Assembly (NCBI RefSeq): GCF_036417845.1
Contig: NC_089985.1
Span: forward strand, 30,834,583 to 30,898,582
DNA from: Apteryx mantelli
Lineage: Eukaryota; Chordata; Aves; Apterygiformes; Apterygidae
Direction of reading: 5' to 3'
Length of the DNA: 64,000 nucleotides
Positions 46,022 through 58,700 of this stretch are shown here, in pieces (the first letter of the stretch is position 1; each line of letters starts with the position of its first letter). The notes beneath the pieces are model-generated. The model was given only the letters and a program-made list of their open reading frames with translations, searched no databases and was not told the origin of the DNA. The position numbers and the translations under genes are program-made.

Positions 46022-47235
46022 GCGGCGGGCCGCGGCCAGACTCAGCCTCCCCTCCGCCGAGCGAGTCCCCAGAGCAGCTCGCGGTGTAAATAGCGTCGGG
46101 CCGGGATGGCCCTGGCGAGCAGCCCGGCCACCCAGCCCTCTCCGCTTGTAGTTTGTCACTAGTTTTCTCCTCCTGCCCCTTCTGTGAGAGCCGGGCCCGG
46201 GCTGCTTTGGGGTGCAGATGGTGGAGCAAAGCCACAAGAAGTGTCTCCAGCCCCTGGCCCAGGCACCAGCACTCTGCTCCCCCTGCCTGGCGGGTCCCCT
46301 CCAAGCCAGGCACCGAGCGCCTAGGGCAGGGCAATGGGGCTGGTGCAGCAGGGACCTGTCCCCAAAGCTTGTAGCTTTTATTTGGCATCAGTTTAATCTT
46401 CTCCCCCTGATCCCAGCACCTCATGGCTCCAGGGGCTGTGGTGGCGACTCTGGCCAGGTTTCTGCCAGAGACCCGGGTCTGCTGGGTGTGTGGGTCACAG
46501 CTCTTGGAAGTGGGTTGCTGGTCGTCTTGGTTGTGGCCATCAGAACAAACCTCTCCTGACCCAAAAGCCCAGACCAGACCGGGCGAGGGTGGACCTGACT
46601 GTGGCTCATGGGTATAAAGGTTTGCAGGGGTTGGCAGCGAAGTGTCACCTTGCACAGGGAGAGATGGCACTCCTGTTGCCAGCTTGGGACCCAGCCGGGG
46701 AGTCTGATCCTGGCCGTTCCCACAGTTCTCCATTTGGGAGCCTAAAATGGCTCTCCTGGCTTTTGTCTAATTGTCTGCTTTAATTTGTCTCGTTCTTCCC
46801 CTCAGGATGACACCAGGTACTGCTGCAGCTGCCTTCCCCATGCTGCTTTTTTTTAAATTTAGTGTGTAAAGGACAGTGAGTCCAGCTATAAATGCCCAGG
46901 TCTCTGCTATACTTGAAACTTTCTTAGAGGAAAAAGAGAAAACTCAAAAGAATGAATCTTTTTATGTGCAGCTTCTGCAAAGCAAGTTGTAAATTAAACA
47001 AAGCAGTAATATATAATGTTTCTGTTTTTTAATATATTTTTTTCTTCCAGCTGGGAACACAGATGAGTCTCGGCTTTGGGAAGTGCACTGTTCCCGTCTG
47101 TGTATATTGTTAATTAACATTTCTCTGCTTGGGCACGTTAGGTCTCTCGCACTCCGAAATGTTACTTTTCTTTATATGCAAACTGTTGAAATATTGTGAT
47201 CTGCTGTATAATAAATAAACAAGTTGTAAACATGA
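46022..47235 (+). other. KLF17: KLF17 3' UTR and polyadenylation site
   Basis: After the stop codon the sequence becomes progressively A+T-rich, with a T-rich and ATATATT segment around 47005-47045. Two overlapping AATAAA signals sit at 47210-47215 and 47214-47219. Cleavage is expected at about 47230-47240. AT-rich words such as ATTTA (for example around 46856) could destabilise the mRNA, as in KLF2 and KLF4; this is inference. Confidence 0.75.
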
Positions 47236-50200
47236 AAGAGCCAGGAGAGTTTACTTTAAAGCTTTCTTCTAAGAGGAGTGGGTGAGGCTGGGCTTGCTTG
47301 TCAGTAAATATTTACATCGATGTTCATTTCTGCTTAAGTTAGCTGTGGAGGATCGATGGGGAACGCCCAAGCCTCGGCATCTGAGCAGCATCTCCTGTGC
47401 AACAGCTCTTGAGTCACCCCATTTCCCTGTGCCTCAGTTTCCCTAATCTGCAGATGGGGCAATTGCAGCACAGGGATGGTGTGACTGGCCCTACGGTGAG
47501 TCACCGCTGAGGGGAACGGCAGCCGAAACTCCTGGGAGCCTCCTTGCTGTCCCGTGTGGCACCGGCCTGCTGTGCCTGCAGCAGGAGCTCTGCCGCACCA
47601 GCCTCGCGGTCGCAGCCAGAAGGTCCTTCCCGGACCAAGGCAGGTGCCCAGCCCTGGTGCGTGCTGTCCCTGCTTGCTGCTGGGGCCTGGCAGCTTCCCG
47701 CGGTTCAGGTGCGGAGGTTTCCCCTGCGTTAATAGGTGGTGACTCAGCACGAGGCTGCCGGCAGGTCCTGAGCTCAGCAAGCAGGTCTGGCTCCATCCCT
47801 CCTGCCCTCCCACGGCTGATTACCCGTGATGCACGCACCCCGCTGAAGGCCGGGGCTTGCCCGGGCCTGATGCTGCGCAGGGAGAGCGCGGTACGGGCCG
47901 TGCGGTGCCCTGGGCTGCAGGATCACCCCGGGCAGGTGGCCAGGGCTGGGGGATGCCCTGGGGGCTCCTCATCCTGCAAGTGGAAATTGAATGTAGCTGT
48001 GCTGCAAACACGGGCTGGGATCTGTGGCCTGGGGTAGGGCTGGGCTGATCCTGCTCCTTTGGAGTTTCCCACTTGCAGCTGCACCAAGTCCAGCTGGAAG
48101 AAAAGGAGAAGGGCAGAGCAGGGCTGATGTCCCCCTGCGATGGGTGGCTGGTGCTTTGGGGACTGTCTGTCTGTCTCTGGGCCAGTATCCAGACTTTTGG
48201 GGTCTGCCTACTCTGGGGGTCCCTGGCTGCTCCAGGCAGGGCAGCAGCCAGCTCAGGGCTTCAAGTCCTGCCCATGCCCTGGCTGTGGGACTATATCCAC
48301 AAGTGTCACACATCTGCCAGGCTCAATCACTTGTCCTTTCTATAGCTGTCTCCACCCTCTACTCGCCCCAGTTTTTGTGGTGTGTGTGTGTGTGGGGTGA
48401 CGCTACTGGGGGCACAAGTGACCTGCAAAGGGGTAGCTGGAGCATCTTGCTCCCGGGACCCAAAGGTGAGGGTCCAACACCACCTGGGTGGCTGGAGCAT
48501 GGCTCCAGAGCCGCTGCCTCTGCTCCGAAGACTTGTTCAAAATGTCACACGGAGGGAGAGGGAAAGGTGTGGGCTGTTTGAATTAGCGATGAGTCAGGCT
48601 GGCAAAGCCAGATGGGGAGAGAGTGCGTGCCTGCGTGTTTGTGTGCGTATAAGTAATCTCTGGCTTTGTGTTTTTATTATTATTTTTATTTCCAGGGGAA
48701 CAATGAATTTCTCCAACCATCCTGTCCCACTGGAAAGGCTGGCTCTGCTGTCCCGTCCTCCTGAAGCATCCTGGGAGCTGGAGTGACAGTCCGTGGCTGT
48801 TTTGAGGTTTGCCTGTTGAGATCAGAGTGCAAACCAGTTCTTCTTTGCCTTTCATCATCGCTGGGCCGGGGCGGAAGCGAGGCATGGCTGTGTGCGCGCT
48901 GACTTGCTGCCGCTGCCTTGCACGGAGGCAACGGGCAGCCAGGAAGGCGCTTTGGCTTCTTCTCCGGGGCAGAGCCACCGGTGGTGACGGCTCAAGCTTT
49001 GCTCCCTGTCCTGCTGCCAGCTGCCCCGGGCCCTGGGGCAAGTTTCTCCTTGGGGCACTCGATAGGGTACGGTACTTGCAGCAACCGGCATGGCTGGGAA
49101 CCTCACCTGAGCAAGGAGTGGCTGTAGTGGAAAAGGCAATTACGTTTAATTTGCTGTTAATAAAAAACACCCTCTTCCAGTTGCCTGGAAGCTGTGTGTG
49201 AAGGGACCCCAGCCCCTTCCCCAGCAAATCCTGCCGCGCAAAGCGACGAGGGCAGCTACAAAACACGCTCGGCGATGCTGAAGAAATGCCACGTGCCAGA
49301 GGGGCCTCGAAAGGCAGGGCTGAGGCGCTCTCCCAGCCCGCGGTCTGCAAGCCTGGGCTCAGCTGAAAACTGCTTTGCCCTGGCCCAGCTGGGGCACAAG
49401 AGGACCCAAAGGCTCCAGTAACCCTGGTGGGGCCCCCTGGGCAGCAGACATGGCATTAACGTGTCCTGCTCGCTGGTCACCCCGGAGGGGAGAGAGGGTT
49501 TCACCAGAGGTGCCAGGCTGGTGCCTAATCCGACTTAATCCCCCTCCTGGCTCTTCCTGCGTCTCTGGCGGGAGTGCCTGAAGCAGGTCCCAGCGTCCTG
49601 GCTTGCACATGGGGCCGGTGCAGAGGTCGGGTGAGTGGCAGAGCCACCCCGTGGTACCCACACTGCTGTGCCCACGCGCACCCTGCTCCCGGCTGCATCC
49701 CCCCAGCCTGGCCTTCCTTGTCCCCAGCCCCGGGCCACCAGTCATGGCCTGGCCGAGGCTCACGGGGGCTGCGGTGGCAGGCGATGCCAAGGGCCCTGAT
49801 CCCCCCTCACCAACGTTAAGGCACAGCCCAGCCGGCCACGGGGTGCAGCCGAGCCGAAGCGGCGCCATGGGGAGGAAAGCGGAGAAGGGAGAGAGGAGCC
49901 GAGTGAGGCATGGAGAAACCTTGCCGCGCGGAGGGTGAGTCACAGCCGGAGCACAGCCTGGCGCTGCGCAGCCGCCTGCCGGCTGGATCGGGCCCCGGGG
50001 GTTTCGCGGCCGGAGGGTCGGCAGAAGAGCAGCTCGAGCAGGTTTTCTGTCCTCTGAGGAAGACTCGGCTTGTCCCACGGGGGAAGCGTCCCCCATGCTG
50101 CAGCCGGCAGGTCCCCCAGACCCGGCGCAAGGATGTGGGGCCGTGGGGAGAAAGGGGAGTCCGCAGATGTGGGGGTCCCGGGGCTGCGGCGGTGCAGGGG

Positions 50201-53200
50201 GACGGGCAGGGAGTCGTGGCAGCACCGAGCAGTGGAGGTGGGCACACAGCCCTGGGTGCTCCTGGGACTCCAGCGTGGGGAGGGACCAGGGAAGGGTTTG
50301 GGGGTGGTCAGGACCCACATGGCCCTTTTCTTGCGGGAAGCCTGGAGTAGAAGCGTGGCCCTTCTGCGGATGGGGTGTCTCCGTTGAAGGATGCTCCCGG
50401 GGGCTGGTGTCTGACCCCCTCCTGGCCTGTCCCCGCTCCCGGGGGAGGTCCAGCTGCCTGCCCCCACGTCCCCACTGCTTGTCCGCGGGGTGGGCCAGGC
50501 GCCGTGATAACGGGGCTGTGGCTGTCACCGCACCCTTAGGAAACATTTGGCTTCAGGCACCTGAATCCACGGGGAAGTGATAACTGGCCGGCTCGCTCAC
50601 CCTACCTGGACCCACACCTGGCGCTATCGTGCCTTAGTCACACACCAAGAGAGTTTTTCCACTGCTGGGCCCCAGATAATCTCCTCCCACCCCGCTGGCC
50701 ACAATGTTTGCATTTGTCCTCCTCCGCTGGTGCCAGGGCCGAGAGACACGCACACCTCGAGCCCGGGACCGGCGGATACACACCTCCAGCCTGCGGCTGC
50801 TATGGCCTTGTCTTGCAGCTGAGGAGAGGGAGAGGGAGCAAGAGCATCCTTCCCCAAACCCGGAGCGGCCAGGCGGCTGGCTGGGATGGGGCCAGCTCTG
50901 CTTTGCTGCCACACGTCTCTGCGGCAATGCCCAGACCTGCTGTGTGGGCAGATGATACCCCTGAACCAGGCTGCTCTCCCATCGGAGGGATTACGTTCCC
51001 CCCAGCACTCCCTGGAAGTTGCTTGGTTAAAAATCACATGTGCTGGGGGCAGAGCACTTGGAAACTCATCATGAGCAACTGGGGCAACTCAACCAGGTCT
51101 GCTCGAGGCCGGCCTCGGCTGGGGTCTGTGGGTCAGCTTGGCGAATGCACACTGACGGCCCCATCCGGGGAACTCGGGCTGAGCTGGGGCTCTGCGGGAT
51201 GCGGCAGAGGCATCCTGTGCCAAGACGGCCCTGGGACCGTGCGGCACTCATGCCTCCTGCTGACACTTTGGGCTGAGGGTGGGAGCGATGCTGGGCTGGG
51301 AGACGGGCTGAAGGGCTGCGTGGGCAGCCTGGGCCCTCCGGACAGCAGGAGAGGGGCGATGGGTTGCGGTGAGAGATCTGCCTGTGCTGCAGCCACAAAA
51401 GGCTTGGAGGGAGTATTGCCCCTCCGGTGGGCCAAAAGGAGGGCGTGCAAAGGGGGCTGGGAGCGAGAGCAGCAGTGGTGGTACGAGAGACAACACGAGG
51501 GCCGGGAAGGGATGCATGTGGCTCTGGGCTGTGCTCCTGGGGGTGGCACCGCCCCTGTGCCCAGCCATGCTCCCTCCTCTCCCGTGGCCCTGCAGGACAG
51601 CCCGGGGGTGATGGTGATGCTGGTGGTGTTGGTGTCTCCCAGCAAAGCCCCAGGACACAGGAGCACAGGGCTCCCCTCTGCTGTCAGCATCCCCAACCCA
51701 CCCCGTGCCCCAGGCTCTCCCCGCGCCCCGGGAAGGCAGCCCCCCCCTGCTCTGGGGAGGTGACAGACCTGGGCACCGGTCCCCACACAGGGCTTGCACG
51801 GACGGTGCTGGGACTGGGTGTGCATGGGGCTGCCCCAGCGCCATGCCGAGTCCCTTTTCTCTTGGAGGGCTTTGAAAGCCCAAAGGATGCAGCGACTGCT
51901 GCCCAGAATCACTGCTGTGAGTCCCTTCGAACGCAGTGCTAATTGCTTCGCTGCTGATCACGTTAGCAGAAGCATCCAGCTAATGCGTGGACACGGGCTG
52001 ACTGCGACACCTGCACCTGCAGGAGCTGGGGAGGTGGGCTGAGAAGTGCAGTGTCCAGGGCCTGACTGCCCCCCACTTCCATTTTTTGTTAGGTTAAAAA
52101 GCTGCTACCACAGGAACGAAGCTCAAAATGCTCCACCAACTCAGTTTATTGAAGAGTGACTCGATCATGGTTCCCTGTACCAGGGTCAAAGCTTGGGGCT
52201 GAGTCTCCCTTGGATCTAGAGAGCAAAGCAGAGCAAAAGGGCAAGGCTGGAAGCTGGGCTTGAGCAATTCAGGCCTAAAAGCAGGGGATACAATCAAAGC
52301 CTGAGGCTACTGAATGGCCATCTGCCTCTGGATTTTAAATCAGGATTTGTTGTGTTTCCTAAAAGTGCTGTCTAACTTCTTCATGAACAACCCGTGAACG
52401 ACCTGCGAGCGAGGGGCGGTGAAGAGAGAAGTGCTCTTTCTCTGCTGTTACCAAGCTCTTCAGGGTGAGCAGACCTCTGAAGGGACGGTGCCAAGTGACC
52501 CGGTGAAGCAGGGGATGAGGCAGTGCCAGCAAATGCAAAGGGAGGCAGATCTGGGAAAGGCAGCCCTGCCTCGGCAGCCTGCCGCGGGGGGACGGGGACA
52601 CCACCACGGGCCAGCAAAGGCGAGGGAGCTAGGAAGGGTGCTAGAAACGATGAGGAAAGGACTGGGGAGCAAAGCAGAAACCTGTACAACAACCCGGGAC
52701 AAGCCCAGCACACCACATCCGGGGTGTCGTGTGCGGGACCAGTCGTGCTGTCTTGGGGAGCTGGAGAACCGCAGCAAGGCTGGGAGGAAAGGCTTGCGGG
52801 CATGGAGAGCCTGCGAGGACTGTCCTGGGACAGAGGTGGCCAAGGCACCCTGGGCATCTGGGGCAGCAGCCCGTTGCGGTGAAGATCCAGGAAAGGCTGA
52901 GCCCCTCGTGCTGCTCGCGGTGGACGAGCGACGCGGGACACCCCCATTGCACAGGACGCCTGGCAGCCTGGTCCAGAGGCAGCCTCTGGCTCAGGGAGCT
53001 CCTAAACCACAGGCTGCCGGATGCTGGGCGGGTAGGGACAGTGTCCCAGGGCAGGTCACGTACGTACATGCTGTCCCGACACTCTTCCCTTAGCATCCGC
53101 TACGTCCTGCCTTGGTCTCTAGCCAGGCTAAGGCCACTCTGCCTGAAAAGCAAATGTGTTGATGGGGACCAGGACTAGGATGGATGTGGTGTAGCTGAGA

Positions 53201-54899
53201 GCAAACGGGGCAGGAGTGGAGCAATCTCAGGACTGGCTCTGTCTTTGCCAGGGATCCTTGTGAGAAGAAGGACCAAGATGTTAAAAGCCACCTTCTTCAG
53301 CGGCAACTGTGTGGGATGGGACAGAAGAGGGGTCAAACGATGCCTGTGGACAACAAATGACACTCCAGGAGTGTCACTGCTTCCTGACAGGGGCACTGAC
53401 ATTCCCCTCACGGTCCTGGAGGACGGTGCTGGCTGGCTGGGTGCTGGTGCAGAGCCACCACGGCCGGTCTCCATGGGAAGGGATCGCTGGCAGGCTGGGC
53501 ACAACGGCAGCTCAGACACGGCTCCCTGCTATCAGGGCTGTGGTACAGGGGAAGGATACCCTTTCCTGGACCCCCCCAAGGCGGCTGATGGATCCTCCCG
53601 GGTCTGTGCACCCTGTGCTGAAACCTCCCGCATCAGGCAGACCTGTCAGGGACCCGCTAGGCAGCCCTGCTCCTGCCTTGGTACAGGGGGTAGGTGATTT
53701 CTTGGGGTCCCTGCTGGCCCTGAGCTGCTGTTTCCCCCCTTCCCATTCCCCCCTTTCCTTCCGTGCCCAAGCAATATGAGGCAGGTCAGCGTTATTAAAG
53801 CTTTCGCTGCTGGCTGCTTGCAGACTCAGGTAAACGCTGCTGCTCTGTGGTAAACGCTGCTGCTCTGGAGCGCGTCAGGAGGGTTTCCTTGCCAGACGCG
53901 AAGGCGAGGAACACGCTCTTTGTAGAACGAAGCTGGGAACGGCCGCCCGAACGTGCCACGTGGTGCAGCACCCGCCTGGCAGCCGGCCACCTGGCACCGC
54001 CGCTGCCGCCGCAGCGCTGCCTCGGCTGGCTCCCGCGCCGTGAGCCTGACGCACACTGACAGGTCCCTGCGCACGGGCGGAGCGAGAGGGCTCGATAGCC
54101 GCGCTCCGGTGCCTGGGATTTAGGGAGAAGGTGGTAAAGCTCCTTACAAAGCTCAGCATGACCCCGGGAGGAGCAGAGGCACCGGGCGGTTGCTGCCCTG
54201 TGCCCGTTGCAGCCGCTCTCACACCGCTCGGGGCCGCGGCCATCCCGCGCCCCATCTCCTGAGCCGAAGCGGACCAAAGCCCTGGGATAACGCTGGGATG
54301 AAGGGGGGCCACGTGGGGAGCCCCCAGCAGTGCCCGAGGCTCTCCGTCCCTCGGGTCGCCCGGTGCCCCCGCTCCGTCCGTCCCGCAGCCGCGGCCTCCA
54401 GAACATGGGGTCTCCTGAACCAGGACCCCCGCGCCACTCTGGGGCCGGGGCACAGCTGTGCAGCAGCGATGGCGGCGGGGGCAGCTGGTGCGGGGGAAGC
54501 ACAGGGTCACCCCCAAAAGCGTCACCGGCCGGGCCGTCCCCGCGGCTGGGGGATGCCGGACCCCGGGCCGGGAGCGGCCATGCTGCCATCTCCTGGCGAG
54601 GAGCAGCGTCCCGAGCCGCTCGCCCCGTCAGGGACAAGACCTGTCTTCCACTGCTCCATCCCCAGGGGCGTTTATACACACCGCACGCCCCCACGAGGGT
54701 ATTTCCCTCCCGCTCCGCACCGGCCGCCCTCCTGGGCCTTGCCAGAGCCCCCGGCAGCTCCCGGCGCCCAGCCGCCAGCCCCTTGGCCCGGGCCGGCTCC
54801 CCGCCAGCACCTGGGCCCCGCAGGCCCGGCTGCCCACGGCGCCGCCGCCACCGCGTCCCCAGCCCTAACGGGGCGGCACGTTCACCCCCCGGGCCACCC
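47236..54899. other. KLF17-DMAP1 intergenic region, no supported gene
   Basis: Mammals have KLF18 in this interval; no zinc-finger sequence was found here. 49135-49175 is an A+T-rich patch (AATTACGTTTAATTTGC and TTAATAAAAAACACC). There is a short TG microsatellite at 48379-48393. 52080-52400 is A+T-richer and has a minus-strand AATAAA (TTTATT at 52145-52150) with no coding frame feeding into it. The rest gives only compositional open frames. Confidence 0.5.
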
Positions 54900-55290
54900 A
54901 GTGCCCCTGCGGCAGAGTCCTCTGGCCGCGCAATTAGTGGCGGCACAATTAGTGTTGGCGCAATGAGCAGGTGTGGGGCAGGGAAGCGGGGTTAATAGGG
55001 CCCCCGCTACGGCCAGCGGGACTTGCCCCGTCCAGCCCACTGTGGTTCTCTGCCTTGGGCTGGGTAGTGAGGTTATTGCACCACTACTATTTATGAGCCG
55101 CTTGGGCGAGGGGGTGATGTCGGGCCGTGAAGGGCCCAGGGGAGAGGATTTTTTTTGGGGGGGGGGGCGATCTGTCGGGAGCGGGACTCGAACCCGAATC
55201 TCGTCATCCCCGCTCCTGCCCCCGCCTCCGAGCTCTGGGGTGCGCTGCCCAAAAGGCTCCGGGCGCTTCCGGGCGCCTCTTGGCGGGACC
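54900..55290 (+). promoter_or_regulatory. DMAP1: Upstream DMAP1 promoter region
   Basis: A CpG-rich region with a short direct repeat GCAATTAGTG/CACAATTAGTG at about 54930-54955 and a degenerate third copy GCGCAATGAGCA, so two homeodomain-type ATTA cores lie 17 bp apart. A T8 run followed by G11 occurs at 55149-55167. A sequence resembling a tRNA T-arm (B-box like, minus strand, about 55177-55194) is present, but no tRNA can be folded around it. Confidence 0.4.
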
Positions 55291-55362
55291 GGAAGTAGCG
55301 CTGCCCGAGCGGGGGTCTTGGTTGCACCGTCCCGGAGCCCGGTGGCTGTGGAGCCGGCGCGG
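55262..55362 (+). promoter_or_regulatory. DMAP1: DMAP1 core promoter and predicted noncoding exon 1
   Basis: ETS-type sites in both orientations lie at 55266-55272 (CTTCCGG) and 55289-55296 (CCGGAAGT), with an E2F-like TTGGCGGGA between them at 55280-55288. This is a typical TATA-less housekeeping core. A donor GCGCGG/GTGAGA after 55362 and a good acceptor (GGTTTTCCCCGCCAG, ending 55668) suggest a noncoding first exon of about 60-70 nt spliced to the exon with the start codon. Start-site position and splice are inferred from motifs. Confidence 0.55.
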
Positions 55363-55714
55363 GTGAGAGCGGGAATGGGACCGGGATGAGGATGAGGATG
55401 CTCCGGGGACACCGCCTCCCTAGGGCAGCGCCTCGTCCGGCCCATGCCCGCTCGGGGTTCCCGGGCCGCCGCGGCGGGAAGGGCCCGGTCGGGCACCGAG
55501 ACGCCGCGGGCCCGGCCCTGCCCCGGGGGGGGGGGCGCGGCCGCCCGCCGTTACCGGCCCCGCGGGAGATGGGGAGTTGGCGTGTGAGTGGATGTGCGTG
55601 TCAGTGTGTGGGCATAGCCCTCGCGGGAGGGCTGTGCTGACCCCCGGCCCCGCGGTTTTCCCCGCCAGAGCCGGGCCGACAGGACGGGACGGGCACGCGC
55701 GGGCAGGCGGCGAG

Positions 55715-58700
55715 ATGGCGACGGGCGCGGACGTGCGGGACATCCTGGAGCTGGGCGGCGTGGAGTCGGAGAACACGGGCACCATCAACAAAAAGGACAT
55801 CATCAACTCCGATAAGGTAAAACGCGGCGCTTTAAGGACCTTGTACTCGTTTTCTAGGCACTGACTGGCCTTGGGTGCGATGTCTGAGCTGAATATTTGA
55901 AAAAAGATGGAATAAAGTGCATTTTGGCCACAGTCCATTTAGTTTGCGGCTCCCCGAGACTATCTGGAAATGCGTGCAAGGCCTCACTCCCGGACTCTTC
56001 CTGTTCTTAGTTAAGTGTGCCATGGCATTTGGGGCACTATTTAAGCTGGAGCTGTGTGAGTGATGTCCTATGAGCTGGGCCTGACCCCAGGATGATTTTG
56101 TCAGGCTCTGAAACTTCCCATTTTGCGGGAAAGTGGGAAGTTTGATTACCATTCTAGCCTCAAAGCAGATAGAAATAATGTAGCATAGTCCTGGTTTTGC
56201 AGACAAAAATGTTGTCTGACATAGCCAAATGGTGAATGTTTTCAAACCTTCCTCTTGTGGCAAAGGTGTGTGTCTGGGACTTGGGAGAACTGAGAGAGAT
56301 TGCCTGTAGGAATGCGGACGAGTTAGTAACCTCTGTTAAGGATGTGCCATTACATGATGCCCCTGTACACTGCTGTATGTTATTTGTTTCTGTATCTTAA
56401 ATTCAGACAAGGTTTTAGCTGTCCCTTGCTTTGCAAGGTGTTGTGAAGGTTAATTCATAACTAGTTATAAGATGTGGAGATGCTTGGAAATGAGGGGAGA
56501 AATGAATTCCCCAAAAGCTCTCTCTCTGTTACAGAGACTGCAGAGATTTGAAGTGAAGCCTGTGTATTGGTGAAATACTACATCCCTGAAAGCACTTCCT
56601 AACAGTATTTGCTTGCCTCCACTGAAATGTTTGTTTTTAAAGAGAAGTGTAGTGGTTTGATGTCTTGCTGGGAACAGAGAACTTAGTGTAATTGGTATAA
56701 CTGAAAACTGATGAGAATCAATAACTTAAAGGTTCAAGTGTTAAAATTCCCAGTTATCAGCTGTTTTGATGGATAGTGCGTGTCCAGTGAGCAGCTCGTA
56801 GGCTGGCTTCAGCTTGTGCTGTTGTGCCACTGCCTGCTCAGAGCTGTGCATTCTTTTGATTTAGATGCATTTGTGTGTTAACTAGTAGAGACCTGAAGAA
56901 ATACTGATGGAGGCCTGTCTTTCTCTTGAAAGAGAGAATAAGATGGATTTCTCCTTAAATGTGCCTGTCTAATGCAAAGAGAGAAGGGGAGGTGCAATGA
57001 GAGTTTGAGGGGAGGAGTACAGAAGACCGCTTGCAGCCATGAGTGAAATATTCTAAATTTCTACAAAGTACAGAAGTTAAATCTGTGATAGAAAAGGATA
57101 GCATCCATGGGAAAACTACTCTGTTCTTGGTGTTGTCTGTGGTGGAAGAAGCTGGAGGCATCAGAGCAGATGAGTGATCATGCTGAATGTACTCGTGTTG
57201 GGAGAGCACAGTGAACCAGCCGTCCCAACCAGTATCCCCATGGGTGTGCATGGTCACTGGTGCTCATGGGGTGCTCCCTGTTTCACCTCACACACACATC
57301 GGTGAAGGAGCACATGGAGGGCAAGCTAACCTCATCTTGAATGAAGGATGGTGGTTTCTTAAAATTAAAAGTCAGGGCAAGGTGAGAAAACTATAAATTA
57401 CTGAGTTAGTACAATAGAAATTTTTTTTTAGAAAATGGAAGGGGGGAGGGGAAATATGTTAGAAATCAATAGTAGATATCTAAGTTTTAAAGTTAGAAAA
57501 GGGAAGACATCAGTTTCACTTATCTGGCAAGACTTAGAAAAGGAAGAAAATAAAATGTATGTCTAGAAGAATTAAAAACGAGGAGGAAATTCTTTAAAAG
57601 TGTACCAGTCATAGCAAAAGTATAAGCCATTACCACATGGAGAGAGCAGAATTGCTAATAACAATGCAGAACTTGCTCAGGAAATAGTTCTGTTTGGAAT
57701 TAGAAAAGGAACAGATTGATGCATTTAAATCACACGAGAACGATGAAGTACTTTCCAGTCCATTAGCGACTGAGAATGTTAAAGGGAAACATTACTAGGC
57801 ATAAAAACATTTAAATCAGCTGGACCAGGTAATTTGTACTCAACTCCTAAAAGAGCTGGCTGAGGTGATCTCTGGCCTGCTGATATTAACTTTCAATAAA
57901 TCTTGGAACTTTGGGGGAATTCCAGAAGCCGATATTCAAACAGGGTGTCATGGTGACCTGTGGATAACTGCCTTGGTTGGCCTTACATCGCTCCTGAGCA
58001 AAGTGATGGACAAGGTAGGAGAAAGGTATTTGATTAGGAGTGAAAAGGTGCTCATATAATGAATGTCTGTCATGATGGTTTTATGGAAAATAGTTGTAGT
58101 CCAAGCTGATACAGGTTTTATGGGATTTTGAATTTGCTTGATAAAGGTAACTGTGCAGATTTAATATGATACAGTGCTAAATTTACTATTGCAAAACATT
58201 CTGATTTAAAAGTAGGTAGTGATGTGGTAAATAAACAGTTGTAAGTAGTGGCATGGTAAGTAATTACAAAGATAGTACAATTAAACCAAATGCCCTGGAC
58301 TACTCAGTAAATTCAGCCTGTTCAGATAAAGCGTACCTTAATAATGCAGTTGTTAATGTATCCATCTGAATCCAAAGTCTATTACTTTATAATTTAAAGT
58401 TGTACATGTGGTATGAAAAATGGTGGAATGTATCTTAGAAATCACCAACTCTAAGAAGGATTTAAGGGCCAGATTGAGTTATTTGTCTACCCTAAACAAA
58501 CTCTGCTTTTAACATTTCAACCCTGTAATGAAGAAGCTATGGCAAAAAGGCTTCGGTATATAAATGGGGGACTTGAGGCAGGGGGAGGTTTTTACATTTG
58601 TGAGTGATGCTGATAATTTTGATGTGGCACTACTGTATGAGCACTGCTATCTTCACTTGATCACGGCTGGTAAAAGCTGGAGCTGCTGCAGAACAGGGTG

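Noticed and set aside
52145-52947. Minus-strand gene ending at an AATAAA signal
   Set aside because: The 188-codon frame upstream of the signal has no recognisable domain or splice structure; a lone hexamer in A+T-richer DNA is expected by chance.
47236-54899. KLF18 or another KLF paralogue between KLF17 and DMAP1
   Set aside because: No C2H2 finger pattern or TGEKP linker was found in this interval on either strand.
55168-55195. tRNA-like T-arm (B-box) on the minus strand upstream of DMAP1
   Set aside because: GGGTTCGAGTCCC looks like a T-arm, but the stem has a mismatch at its base, no matching 5' acceptor half and no anticodon arm could be found. At most a fragment or chance.
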